A DNA stretch of 56,054 bases from Sporolactobacillus pectinivorans (GTDB lineage Bacteria > Bacillota > Bacilli > Bacillales > Sporolactobacillaceae): contig NZ_NXGA01000001.1 in NCBI RefSeq assembly GCF_002802965.1, positions 1,465,293 to 1,521,346 of the forward strand, written 5' to 3'. The notes below the pieces were generated by a model. It was not told where the DNA came from and made no database searches. It worked only from the letters and a program-made list of their open reading frames with translations. Within the stretch, counting starts at the first letter, position 1. Each line of letters starts with the position of its first letter. The translations under genes were made by a program, and so were the position numbers. Of this stretch, positions 33,156-41,367 are shown piece by piece.

Positions 33156-34112
33156 CTAATTGCGGTAATGCGAGCAACTGTCGAAAATAAAGTCATTAAA
33201 TGCAGTTCGGTCCACCTGAGTCACAAAGTCTACATTTTCAGGCCGGCCTGTCAGATGATGCAAGTCAACCAGCGTGCACCCGTAACATTGTCCTCCACCG
33301 GTATCAATATCAACACTGACCCGTTGGATGCCGGAGAACAATTCGGGTTTCAATTCATAGATGACTGTGCATGCATCATGAATGGCGACCCCATCCAGCC
33401 CCATTTTTTCTGAGTATCCCATGTAATAATGGAGAAGATCTTCAAGCATCCGGCTTGCCCTATTTTCAAGAATGGCGATGTGTTGAATATCCTGGCGTGT
33501 TGTATAGGCCTTATAGGTAACATCCAGGCCAAACATGGTGATCGGGACACCGGAACCAAGGACGATTTTTGCGGCTTCCGGATCAACGAACATGTTAAAT
33601 TCGGAGACAGGGGTCATATTTCCGGCGAGACTGCTGCCGCCCATCAAAGAAATATGATCTATTTTCGTCTTCAGCTGCGGCCGGACACTAAGCACCTGAG
33701 CGATATTGGTCAGCGGCGCGGTCGCGATAATCGTAATTTTTTTCTCTGACCCTTCGAGAATTTTTGAAATGAGATCAAATGCGCTCATTTTATTCGGCCG
33801 GATCATATCCTCGGTTATATTCATTCCCTCCAGGCCTGTCTTTCCATTTGCCTTTTCCGCAACGGCAAGCGGTTTGATCAATGGCTTTTCAGCACCGCAG
33901 GCTACGGGAACCTCTACGTTCAGATGCCTGGCGATTCTCAGCGCATTATGGAATGTCTTAAGTACAGTCTGATTGCCGGCCGCGCAGGTAATTCCCTTGA
34001 TATCAAGCCGGTCCCGCCATGCAAAGGCAACCATCAAAGCAATCGCGTCATCAATACCGGGGTCACAGTCGATCAATATTGATTTTGTTTCTGACTGATC
34101 CAACCAATCCAC
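33156..34112 (-). CDS. Nucleoside hydrolase (inosine/uridine-preferring type)
   Basis: This 318-residue enzyme has the calcium-binding DCDPGIDDA signature at 16-24 and later HISLMGGS and EFNMFVDPEAAKIV, typical of the IUNH family. It hydrolyses the N-glycosidic bond of ribonucleosides to base and ribose. Start is GTG 34112 with AAAGGATT just upstream. It is the first gene of an operon with the ECF importer, which suggests uptake and breakdown of a nucleoside. Pyrimidine versus purine preference cannot be read. Confidence 0.9.
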   Translation of the reverse strand: MDWLDQSETKSILIDCDPGIDDAIALMVAFAWRDRLDIKGITCAAGNQTVLKTFHNALRIARHLNVEVPVACGAEKPLIKPLAVAEKANGKTGLEGMNITEDMIRPNKMSAFDLISKILEGSEKKITIIATAPLTNIAQVLSVRPQLKTKIDHISLMGGSSLAGNMTPVSEFNMFVDPEAAKIVLGSGVPITMFGLDVTYKAYTTRQDIQHIAILENRASRMLEDLLHYYMGYSEKMGLDGVAIHDACTVIYELKPELFSGIQRVSVDIDTGGGQCYGCTLVDLHHLTGRPENVDFVTQVDRTAFNDFIFDSCSHYRN

Positions 34113-34425
34113 AATCCTTTCCGAATGACTTATTATTTTTCGAAGCTGCTGTCCCTCCCCCGGAGCAGAAAAAGCTGATCATTATTTTCTCAGGATATAT
34201 GAGATTATAGGAATCGATCCCTTTATTCAGCCTCAGCCACTCATTAGAAATCTAAAACTTTACATCTGTCTTGACACATATCATGTCATAATTTGAGATT
34301 AATGGCAAGTCCATTGGATCTGTTAATATGATGTAATATTTAATACAAAGCGTCTTTCTGGTGCGATGCGTAGTATGATAATTTTTGAAAAATAGCTTAT
34401 TTATCAGGAGGGGAGAAGGAATATT
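34113..34425. other. Divergent promoter region of nucleoside hydrolase and G1 peptidase genes
   Basis: No gene is seen. It contains TGACA-CATATCA-TGTCA at about 34274-34290, a short interrupted palindrome that could be an operator for the nucleoside operon. A ribosome binding site for the G1 peptidase lies at its right end. Confidence 0.4.
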
Positions 34426-35439
34426 TTGAAAGCAAAATTAATCAGTGCCTTAACTTTAACCATCGCTGCTGCTTTCACTATTGTTCTTCTGACGTATACC
34501 CATTCCAATCAGGCCGATCCAGTTAACCAAAATTCGACGGTTCATGAGTGGGTTGCCGCAGGGCATGCGCAGAGGGATGCAGTGCCGTACCCTGTCAGGC
34601 AGCAGGAACCTTCACTTGCCCCGATGAGTCTTCCTGCCCAGACCGAGGAGTCGTCGAACTGGTCCGGTTACGCGGTGACTCCGGCCGGTTCTCGACTGTA
34701 TACGTCAGTCAGTGGGAACTGGACCGTACCGAAGGCTTCTGGCATCTCGTCCTCTTCCAGCGCTCAATGGATCGGACTCGGCGGCATCAGTTCAAGCAGT
34801 CTTCTTCAGATGGGGACGATTGAGCAAATTCAGAGGAATAGTGAGACGGCCACTCTTTTCTGGGAACAGCTTCCCGGCAGTGCGAAGAATATTATGAATG
34901 TACCTGTCAGATCACAAATTTCCGCAAGCATTTTTCGAAGCAATAATGAAATATGGTCACTGCAATTTAAAGTGACCGAGCCAAATGGTAAAAGAATCAC
35001 GAAAACTGTTTCAGTCAAACTAACGGCCAGCTATGAGAAGGGGATTGAAACTTCTGCTGAATGGATCAGCGAAGATCCATCCAGCGGTAGCGGAGGCTTA
35101 TATCCCCTGGCCAGTACAGGGGTTGTAAATTATACCGGAGCAACAGTAAATAACCAGCCTATTTCCGAAAATGGAAATAGCGTTCAGCCACTGGCTATGG
35201 TCAGTTCGGCAAATGGATTATTGATTGCTCCATCAAGCCTGCTTTCTAATGGAACGGGATTTTCAACAGAAAGTACGAGTATGGGTAATCATTATTCGTC
35301 CCAAGGAGGGTATGGAACACCTGAAATATCTGAAACACCTGGAATTTCAGAAATGCCTGGCATACCCGGGGTATCCGGAATGCCTCATCATTTCCATGTA
35401 GGGCGTCACTATTTTCGAAGATGGGTCCGAGGATATTGA
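34426..35439 (+). CDS. Secreted G1-family glutamic endopeptidase (eqolisin type)
   Basis: This 337-residue protein has an N-terminal hydrophobic signal segment (ALTLTIAAAFTIVLLTY). A short pro-region of about 50 residues follows. The eqolisin domain starts at SSNWSGYAV (77-84) and continues VSGNWTVPKA, QWIGLGG, SLLQMGT and ETSAEWISED. By alignment with scytalidoglutamic peptidase the catalytic dyad is Gln128 and Glu212. These enzymes act at acidic pH. The last 60 residues are an unusual tail with repeats of the type PGI-SEMP and a basic end (RHYFRRWVRGY). TTG 34426 has GGGGAGAAGG upstream. Confidence 0.88.
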   Translation: MKAKLISALTLTIAAAFTIVLLTYTHSNQADPVNQNSTVHEWVAAGHAQRDAVPYPVRQQEPSLAPMSLPAQTEESSNWSGYAVTPAGSRLYTSVSGNWTVPKASGISSSSSAQWIGLGGISSSSLLQMGTIEQIQRNSETATLFWEQLPGSAKNIMNVPVRSQISASIFRSNNEIWSLQFKVTEPNGKRITKTVSVKLTASYEKGIETSAEWISEDPSSGSGGLYPLASTGVVNYTGATVNNQPISENGNSVQPLAMVSSANGLLIAPSSLLSNGTGFSTESTSMGNHYSSQGGYGTPEISETPGISEMPGIPGVSGMPHHFHVGRHYFRRWVRGY

Positions 35440-35519
35440 AGAATGGGTGAAATAAAAAGCATCCAAGTGATAAATGCAAATAAAATTCTTTACTCAGAAC
35501 GGGACAAGCGGCAGTCTGA

Positions 35520-35640
35520 ATAGATTTTGAACCCAATGGAGTTAAAGCTAAACTGAAATGAACGAAAAATGAACTGAGTTAAGAAGAGCTCGAACCGAAT
35601 CGAGTTAAAAACAAACATGGGACATGAAATTGAATCCAAT
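35520..35640. repeat. Degenerate GAACCGAATCG-type intergenic repeat, block A
   Basis: Units such as GAACCCAATGGAGTTAAA and GAACCGAATCGAGTTAAA recur about every 20-24 nt, interspersed with decayed units. The same theme occurs at 43738-43812, 49568-49700 and 54405-54590. Confidence 0.5.
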
Positions 35641-35670
35641 GAAAAAGAAGGGGGAGGCCCCTTCTTTTTC
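35641..35670. terminator. Bidirectional terminator after G1 peptidase and CBS genes
   Basis: GAAAAAGAAGGGG pairs perfectly with CCCCTTCTTTTTC around a 4-nt loop. It lies between the two convergent genes and has A and T runs on both arms. Confidence 0.8.
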
Positions 35671-35714
35671 AATAAATCAGATCTGGACAAGCAGTTCTTA
35701 TGACCTGCAGAGAG

Positions 35715-36143
35715 TCAGTACGTATTAGATGAAATGCCGGAAAGCGCTGCTTCGGCTTCATCGCGGTAACGGTTTTCCGTTGCCAAGTCACCCAAAGCAA
35801 CGATACCGACCAACCGGCCGTTGTCGACGACGGGAAGACGGCGGATCTGGTTTTCAGACATCAGTTTAGCGGCTTCATGAACGTCCATATCCGGGGTTCC
35901 CGAAATCATGTTGTCGCTGGTCATACATTCATCGCAGCGTACCTGGTTGTCGTCTTTCCCCTTAGCAGTTGAGCGCAAGGTGATGTCACGGTCGGTGATG
36001 ATCCCTTCCAACCGGCCATTGTCGACGACAGGGATTGAACCGATATTGTTTTGACTCATCAGTTCGGCAGCTTCTTTAAGTGTCTGATCCGGCGAACAGC
36101 TGACCACATCATCCGACATAATTTCTCTAAGTGTTTGAACCAT
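35715..36143 (-). CDS. Stand-alone CBS-domain-pair protein
   Basis: This 142-residue protein consists of two CBS domains (about 8-60 and 74-128): IMSDDVVSCSPDQTLKEAAE through GSIPVVDNGRLEGIITDRDI, and a second ending RRLPVVDNGRLVGIVALGD. CBS pairs bind adenine nucleotides and often regulate partners. ATG 36143 is chosen with AAAGGGGG 7-8 nt upstream. It is convergent with the G1 gene and has no operon partner. Similar to YhcV-type proteins. Confidence 0.88.
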   Translation of the reverse strand: MVQTLREIMSDDVVSCSPDQTLKEAAELMSQNNIGSIPVVDNGRLEGIITDRDITLRSTAKGKDDNQVRCDECMTSDNMISGTPDMDVHEAAKLMSENQIRRLPVVDNGRLVGIVALGDLATENRYRDEAEAALSGISSNTY

Positions 36144-36267
36144 TGAAAATCCCCCTTTCAATCATTAAATTACCCATGATCGATGCAAACCATAAAGAAG
36201 GGAGGGAGGGATTTAATGGCTGCCGGCGTATTTCCGGTAAAACGGTCGGGTTGGCGGGATTGGCAAC

Positions 36268-37080
36268 TTATTCCGGAATAATCGGAATAAAATTTAGTGC
36301 GATTGTAGCACAGAAGGCAGCAACACACAGAGTCAGAGCAACGGCGTCAGCGCGTGTCAGGGTGAGGGTGTTCATCCGTGTCCTGCCTTTATCGCCGTGA
36401 TAGCAGCGACATTCGATCGCATTCGTCAGTTCAAAGGCACGGCGAAAAGAAGACATAAAAAGCGGAAGGACAACCGGGGAATAGGATTTAATCCGTTTGA
36501 TTGGACCACCGCTCCCAATTTCTGCACCGCGCGCTTTTTGCGCATCTGTAATACGGCTGATTTCTTCGGCCAGTGTCGGTATAAACCGTAGGGTAATCGT
36601 AATCATCATCGCAAGTTCTCCAACCCTGACATGGATTTTTTCCAAGGGACTTATCATCTGCTCCAGGCCGCTTGTAAGCGCGCTGAGCGATGTCGTATAA
36701 GTGATCAGCGAACTACCCGCGATCATTGCGGTCAGGCGGATCAGAAAGCCGAGGCCGACGAATAGGCCTTGCTTTGAAATATGAATAAAGTAAAAATGAA
36801 TGACCGGGTCTCCGCTAACGTAAAATATATTAACGATCGCTGTAATCAGGATGACGGGAATCAACGACCGTATCCCGCTGAAAATCTGCGCTGCGGAAAT
36901 GTGTGAACAGGCAATCATCAGAATAAGAACTGCGATCAGGAAGGCAAGACTTGCCGGACTTCTTGAGATAAAAGCCATGATGATGAAGCAAAAGGTCAGC
37001 GTAATTTTGACTCGCGGATCCAGCCGATGCATGATGGACTTGCCGGGCAAATATTGCCCGATCGTGATATCGCGTGCCAT
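36268..37080 (-). CDS. ecfT: ECF transporter transmembrane subunit EcfT
   Basis: This 270-residue protein starts at ATG 37080 (ARDITIGQYLPGKS) just 4 nt after the EcfA2 stop. It has about six hydrophobic helices and coupling motifs DAQKARGAE and AIECRCYHG. This is the module usually shared by many S components in Firmicutes (ecfA1-ecfA2-ecfT). Confidence 0.9.
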   Translation of the reverse strand: MARDITIGQYLPGKSIMHRLDPRVKITLTFCFIIMAFISRSPASLAFLIAVLILMIACSHISAAQIFSGIRSLIPVILITAIVNIFYVSGDPVIHFYFIHISKQGLFVGLGFLIRLTAMIAGSSLITYTTSLSALTSGLEQMISPLEKIHVRVGELAMMITITLRFIPTLAEEISRITDAQKARGAEIGSGGPIKRIKSYSPVVLPLFMSSFRRAFELTNAIECRCYHGDKGRTRMNTLTLTRADAVALTLCVAAFCATIALNFIPIIPE

Positions 37081-37084
37081 GGAA

Positions 37085-37942
37085 TCACCTGACCTTTCCG
37101 AACAAACGCAGAATTTCTTCTTCAGCCCGATCAACGGTCAAAATGCGGGTATTGACCGGATAGCCGGCTTTTTTTAACCGGATGAGCACTTTGGTAATTT
37201 GCGGGATATCCAGACCCAAAGATTCCAGCTGTTCTGCGCTTGCAAAAATGTCGGCTGTTTTTCCGGACATGATTAGTTTTCCGTTGTCAATAACAGCTAC
37301 TTTCTGCACGCGTTCGGCAATATCTTCCATACTATGTGAGACGATAATTACTGCGCGGCCGGTCCTGAGACGATAATTTTCAATCTGGTCAAAAATCCGT
37401 TTGCGGCCTTCAGGGTCGAGCCCTGCAGTCGGTTCATCCAGCACAAGAACGCTAGGTTCCATCGCCATGACCCCGGCGATGGCAACCCGTCTCAGTTCGC
37501 CTCCGGATAATTGGAATGGATTTCTTTCCAGATAGGATTCGTCAAGTCCGACCAGGTCAATGGCGGCCCTCGCTTTGTCTAGCGCTTCCTGATCACTGAG
37601 TCCCATATTTTTCGGACCATAGATGATGTCCTTTAAAACAGTATCTTCGAAGATCTGCGATTCAGGATATTGAAAAACCAGTCCGACTTTAAAGCGGATT
37701 GACTGAATGTTTGCAGGATGCTTCCATATGTTTTCCCCGTCAACGAGCACTTCACCCTGATCGGGCCGAAGCAGGCCGTTCATATGCCTGATTAAAGTGG
37801 ACTTTCCCGAGCCGGTGTGTCCGATAATGCCGATAAAATCTCCCGGCTCAACAGAAAGCGATAGATCTTTTAATGCCATTTTTTCAAATGGGGTGCCCCT
37901 GCCGTAACAGTAGGACACGTGTTTTAATTTAACGACGGGCAT
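37085..37942 (-). CDS. ecfA2: ECF transporter ATPase EcfA2
   Basis: This 285-residue ATPase has Walker A GHTGSGKST, signature LSGGELRR and Walker B VLVLDEPTAGLD. ATG 37942 is selected with GAGGAAG 3-4 nt upstream; it overlaps the ecfA1 end by 14 nt. It resembles the second ATPase of the general ECF module. Confidence 0.9.
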   Translation of the reverse strand: MPVVKLKHVSYCYGRGTPFEKMALKDLSLSVEPGDFIGIIGHTGSGKSTLIRHMNGLLRPDQGEVLVDGENIWKHPANIQSIRFKVGLVFQYPESQIFEDTVLKDIIYGPKNMGLSDQEALDKARAAIDLVGLDESYLERNPFQLSGGELRRVAIAGVMAMEPSVLVLDEPTAGLDPEGRKRIFDQIENYRLRTGRAVIIVSHSMEDIAERVQKVAVIDNGKLIMSGKTADIFASAEQLESLGLDIPQITKVLIRLKKAGYPVNTRILTVDRAEEEILRLFGKVR

Positions 37943-38789
37943 TTTCTTCCTCCAGTGCAGCGATAATGGAGCGGGTGCATGCTTCGACATCAATAATTTG
38001 ATCAGGAACGGAAATACCGCGGTTCCGCAGCTTCACGCACAGTTCGGTTACCTGGGGCACGCTGAGATGCAGTTTTTCTAGCAGGCTGATTTCCGTGAAT
38101 ACTTCCTGAGGGGGATTGTCACGTATCACTTTGCCCTGTTCAAGGAGAATGACACGTTTGGCCTGGGCGGCTTCATCCATATTGTGGGTGATCAGAACTA
38201 CAGTGATGCCAAATTGGCGGTTCAGATGCTTAATCGTCCGAATCACGTCGGCTCTTCCCTTCGGATCAAGCATGGATGTCGGTTCGTCAAGGACAAGGCA
38301 CTTTGGCCGCATGGCGAGAATACCGGCGATGGCGACCCGCTGTTTTTGTCCACCTGAAAGCTTGAACGGCGTGTGATGTCGATACTCAATCATGCCGACA
38401 GCCTCGAGTGCCTCATCGACCCGCCTGCGGATTTCGGTTTGATCCAGCCCCAGATTTTCCGGCGCGAATGCCACATCCTCTTCAACGATGGTTGAGATGA
38501 TCTGATTGTCCGGATTCTGAAAGATCATGCCGATCGTCTGGCGGATGGTGAGCAGGTTTTTTCTATTCTGCGTATCCATGCCATTGATCAGCACCTTTCC
38601 ATCCGAGGGAAGGAGGAGCGCGTTAAAGTGTTTGGCAAGTGTTGATTTGCCGCAACCGTTGGGCCCCAGAATGGCTATAAATTCCCCTTCATTTACATCC
38701 AAATTGATTCCGTCAAGAATCCAGGTTTTTTTCGTCTGGTTCTGCAAATATTGAAAATGGAGATCATCTATGTGGATCAGAGGTGTCAT
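37929..38789 (-). CDS. ecfA1: ECF transporter ATPase EcfA1
   Basis: This 286-residue ATPase has Walker A GPNGCGKST, signature LSGGQKQR and Walker B CLVLDEPTSMLD. ATG 38789 is supported by AAAGGAGG 6 nt upstream. It follows a terminator-like hairpin that separates it from the S-component gene. Confidence 0.9.
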   Translation of the reverse strand: MTPLIHIDDLHFQYLQNQTKKTWILDGINLDVNEGEFIAILGPNGCGKSTLAKHFNALLLPSDGKVLINGMDTQNRKNLLTIRQTIGMIFQNPDNQIISTIVEEDVAFAPENLGLDQTEIRRRVDEALEAVGMIEYRHHTPFKLSGGQKQRVAIAGILAMRPKCLVLDEPTSMLDPKGRADVIRTIKHLNRQFGITVVLITHNMDEAAQAKRVILLEQGKVIRDNPPQEVFTEISLLEKLHLSVPQVTELCVKLRNRGISVPDQIIDVEACTRSIIAALEEENARR

Positions 38790-38817
38790 GCCGACCTCCT
38801 TTTGAATAAGTAGGTAT

Positions 38818-38851
38818 AAAAAAGTTCGGGCAGATAAAATTCTGCCCGAAC
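38818..38851 (-). terminator. Terminator between the S-component gene and ecfA1
   Basis: On the minus strand GTTCGGGCAGA-ATTTTA-TCTGCCCGAAC is followed by TTTTTTATACC. It lies in the 79-nt gap between the S gene and ecfA1. It should partly uncouple expression of the S component from that of the energizing module. Confidence 0.8.
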
Positions 38852-38868
38852 TCATCATACAGGTTTCG

Positions 38869-39444
38869 TTAAGCTTTGGAAACCCCTTTGTTGGAGTTGA
38901 AAATGTCGAGTCCTTTTTTAAGCGGGATATAGAGGACGGTTACGATAATGACAGTGGAAACGGCGTTGATGGCCGTTGCCGGAAGGCTCGTGAAAGAACC
39001 AATGACAGCCGGGCCGAATGCACTGCCTGTAACCAGCAGCGTGATTGCGCCGTGAATAAATTCGAGCACAATCTTCGATGCACCAGCAATAACCGCGATA
39101 AAGAAAATATTGAGTACTGTGTCGTTGTGTTTAAACAGGCGGAGGGCACCGGCAACAACTGCTGCGACAATCACAGCGAGAATGACAGTGACCGGGGAAG
39201 TCGAGGCATAGCCGTCAACCAGGTCGGACAACCCGAGTCCGACTGCTCCGGCGATTCCGCCTTTCACGCCGCCCAGAAGCAGGACAGATAATACAAGAAA
39301 CGCGTTCCCAAAATGGATGAATGGACCGCCAACAGCTGCAGGCAGTTGAAAGTGCAGGACAAATACCCCTAAGAATGTGAGTGCCGCAAACAAACCTGTC
39401 AGTACAATATCTCTGACTTCGAAAGAATTTTTTTCTTTACTCAT
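38869..39444 (-). CDS. ECF transporter S component
   Basis: This 191-residue protein starts at ATG 39444 with GGAGG about 9 nt upstream. It has about six hydrophobic segments with FIHFGNAFLVLSVLLLGGVK and GIAGAVGLGLSDLVDGYAST, a conserved S-component pattern for helices 2-4. The ligand is likely a vitamin or related micronutrient, but the family was not resolved. It has its own promoter and a terminator downstream. Confidence 0.82.
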   Translation of the reverse strand: MSKEKNSFEVRDIVLTGLFAALTFLGVFVLHFQLPAAVGGPFIHFGNAFLVLSVLLLGGVKGGIAGAVGLGLSDLVDGYASTSPVTVILAVIVAAVVAGALRLFKHNDTVLNIFFIAVIAGASKIVLEFIHGAITLLVTGSAFGPAVIGSFTSLPATAINAVSTVIIVTVLYIPLKKGLDIFNSNKGVSKA

Positions 39445-39522
39445 GCTAATTCGCCTCCGAATAAATAAGATGAGTTCCAATGCCAATAAAACCAACCAAT
39501 ATACAAGGATTAATTAGGATAA

Positions 39523-39551
39523 ATTTTACTCTTCTTGCCGGGAACTGTCAA
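39523..39551 (-). promoter_or_regulatory. Consensus-like sigma-A promoter for S component/ecf operon
   Basis: TTGACA (39546-39551, minus strand) and TAAAAT (39523-39528) are spaced by 17 nt. It lies about 80 nt before the S-component start. No riboswitch was found in between. Confidence 0.75.
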
Positions 39552-39652
39552 CAGCTCGCACGGGATGGTTGGTGACGATACAGGCAGCTGACGGGACGAC
39601 CTCGCCATTAATTTGTTAAAATAAAAGAAGAATCAGAGAGGAGGGTTGTCGA

Positions 39653-39925
39653 ATGGCGGAGAAAAAAGTGCTGATGATCACAAAAACGGTCTGTCCATAC
39701 TGTGAACGGGCTAAGATTGTGCTTAACGAAGCACTGGACGGGAAATATAATGACGAAATTGAATACTTCGTACGTGAAGATGATGAGGCGCGTTTTGCTG
39801 AACTTCAAAAGAAGTATCAGTTTATGACGGTGCCGACATTCATTGATAAAAAGAACGGTTCAGTTCTGAGCGATTCACAGGAAGCAACGATTACGGCTTT
39901 TCTGAAAAAAGCGATCGGTGCCTGA
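39653..39925 (+). CDS. Glutaredoxin/thioredoxin-fold redox protein
   Basis: This 90-residue thioredoxin-fold protein has CPYC at residues 14-17, the classical glutaredoxin active site, and the cis-proline segment MTVPTFID. It lacks any signal peptide. GAGGAGGG about 8 nt upstream supports ATG 39653. Many Bacillales lack glutathione, so bacillithiol or thioredoxin reductase may be its partner. It is monocistronic. Confidence 0.85.
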   Translation: MAEKKVLMITKTVCPYCERAKIVLNEALDGKYNDEIEYFVREDDEARFAELQKKYQFMTVPTFIDKKNGSVLSDSQEATITAFLKKAIGA

Positions 39926-39946
39926 AATGGCTGAGCTATAAACAGC

Positions 39947-39992
39947 AAGCAGACTGCAAGGGGACGGTGACCCTTCCAGTCCGCTTTTTTTT
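39947..39992 (+). terminator. Terminator of the glutaredoxin-like gene
   Basis: AAGCAGACTG (39947-39956) pairs with CAGTCCGCTT (39977-39986) with one mismatch, an inner AGGG/CCCT extends the stem, and TTTTTT follows. Confidence 0.8.
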
Positions 39993-40148
39993 GCTTTAAG
40001 ACGTGATTTTCAGAATCTCTTCAGAATTGGAGGTTAGAATTAAACTCTGGTGTTGAAAAATTGCATATAGCACTTTCATAATCATATAAATTTCGGTAGG
40101 ATAGTTAGTGAACGTGTTTTTGACAACCGAACTGAAGGAGACAATTGA

Positions 40149-40808
40149 ATGAGCTCTTTATCGTGGATTCTTGACGTTTTTCTCCATATTGATAAATTTT
40201 TGCTTCAGATTGTGAATCAATATGGAATGTGGACTTATGGCATTTTATTCCTCGTTATTTTTATTGAAACCGGATTGGTTATCTGTCCATTCCTGCCGGG
40301 TGATTCGCTGCTTTTTGCCGCAGGGGCCATCGCGGCGCATAATAGTTCAGGTATCAATCTGCTGGCACTGATCGTTCTGATCATTTTTGCCGCAGTCCTT
40401 GGGGATACAGTAAATTACTGGATTGGCCGTGAAATCGGGCAGGGCCTGGAGAGCCATCATATGCTGAACAGGCTGATTAATAAGGAAAAAATGGACAGGG
40501 CACAGCAATTTTTTAATAAATACGGTGGATTCGCGGTGTTTATTGGACGTTTTATCCCTTTTATCCGGACATTTATCCCGTTCATCGCCGGCGGCAGCCG
40601 AATGCGCTATCCATTTTTCTTCTTGTATAACGTTCTAGGTGGTGCTGCCTGGTCACTCGTCGGCCTGCTCGCAGGTTATTTATTCGGGCAGATACCAGTG
40701 ATCAAAGCTCATTTTTCTCTGATCATGCTCCTGATCGTTTTTATTTCGCTTATTCCTATTTTGCTGGTCTGGATTAATCATACGTTCCGCAAAAAAAAGA
40801 CCATCTAA
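40149..40808 (+). CDS. DedA-family membrane protein
   Basis: This 219-residue membrane protein contains ETGLVICPFLPGDSLLFAAG (about 43-62) and the family motif GRFIPFIRTFIPFIAGGS with basic residues thought essential for lipid scrambling or proton coupling. ATG 40149 has AAGGAG about 9 nt upstream. DedA proteins act in membrane lipid (undecaprenyl phosphate) recycling. It is monocistronic with a terminator at 40833. Confidence 0.9.
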   Translation: MSSLSWILDVFLHIDKFLLQIVNQYGMWTYGILFLVIFIETGLVICPFLPGDSLLFAAGAIAAHNSSGINLLALIVLIIFAAVLGDTVNYWIGREIGQGLESHHMLNRLINKEKMDRAQQFFNKYGGFAVFIGRFIPFIRTFIPFIAGGSRMRYPFFFLYNVLGGAAWSLVGLLAGYLFGQIPVIKAHFSLIMLLIVFISLIPILLVWINHTFRKKKTI

Positions 40809-40832
40809 CTTTTTAAAACTGAATGGCTAGTG

Positions 40833-40860
40833 AGATGTCCTTTGGAGGGCATCTTTTTTT
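40833..40860 (+). terminator. Terminator of the DedA gene
   Basis: AGATGTCC pairs with GGGCATCT (T-G wobble in the stem) around TTTGGA, followed by TTTTTTT. Confidence 0.75.
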
Positions 40861-41283
40861 GTATAAACAATGATTCACCTGAATATCATCCGGGAAGTTC
40901 ATTAAATGTGAATTCGGCTGAAATTCATCTTTTCCATAAATTTAAAGTGGCGCATTGGTTGCGCCAGCTCAAAAAAAAGATGTAAATGAATAACAATATA
41001 TTCGTTATGATTTAATGTTGGAATTTTTATTATCGCTAGGAAATCTAAAATTGTTAAAGAACGGGAATGAGAAACAATCGTGCAAAATACGCGGCTTTGC
41101 GTAAAAGTTAAAAGGGGAGAGAAATATAGAGGCGATCCGAAAACTGCCACATGATTCCTCGCGAACCAGCCTGCATAATCGTTGCAAGTTGTAACGGCTA
41201 TATAGGAAATTTTAGATGTTCCGCATCGCATTACGGCAGTATGCCCATAAAGGCAAGATACCGGGCGTTACTAGTGAATATGT
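40861..41283. other. Gene-free region between DedA and MIP-channel genes
   Basis: A 109-codon minus-strand frame (40902-41231) has no ribosome binding site or family signal and is rejected. A short hairpin (TGGCGC...GCGCCA, 40948-40966) precedes an A-tract but has no evident role. Confidence 0.4.
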
Positions 41284-41327
41284 AAAATAAAAAGCCTGCA
41301 GTTCAGTGGAATACTCTGATCTGCAGG
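41284..41327 (-). terminator. Terminator of the MIP-channel gene
   Basis: On the minus strand CCTGCAG (stem) spans a 19-nt loop to CTGCAGG, followed by CTTTTTATTTT. Confidence 0.75.
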
Positions 41328-41367
41328 TTTTATGATGCTCTATATGGTTTTTTGAAGGATGCTGGAG

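Noticed and set aside
36219..36284. Plus-strand 21-codon ORF with a purine-rich leader (GGGAGGGAGGG)
   Set aside because: Antisense to the ecfT end and very short; good ribosome-binding-like sequence alone is not enough.
40902..41231. 109-codon minus-strand ORF between DedA and MIP genes
   Set aside because: No ribosome binding site, no family features, crosses a hairpin; composition typical of non-coding DNA.
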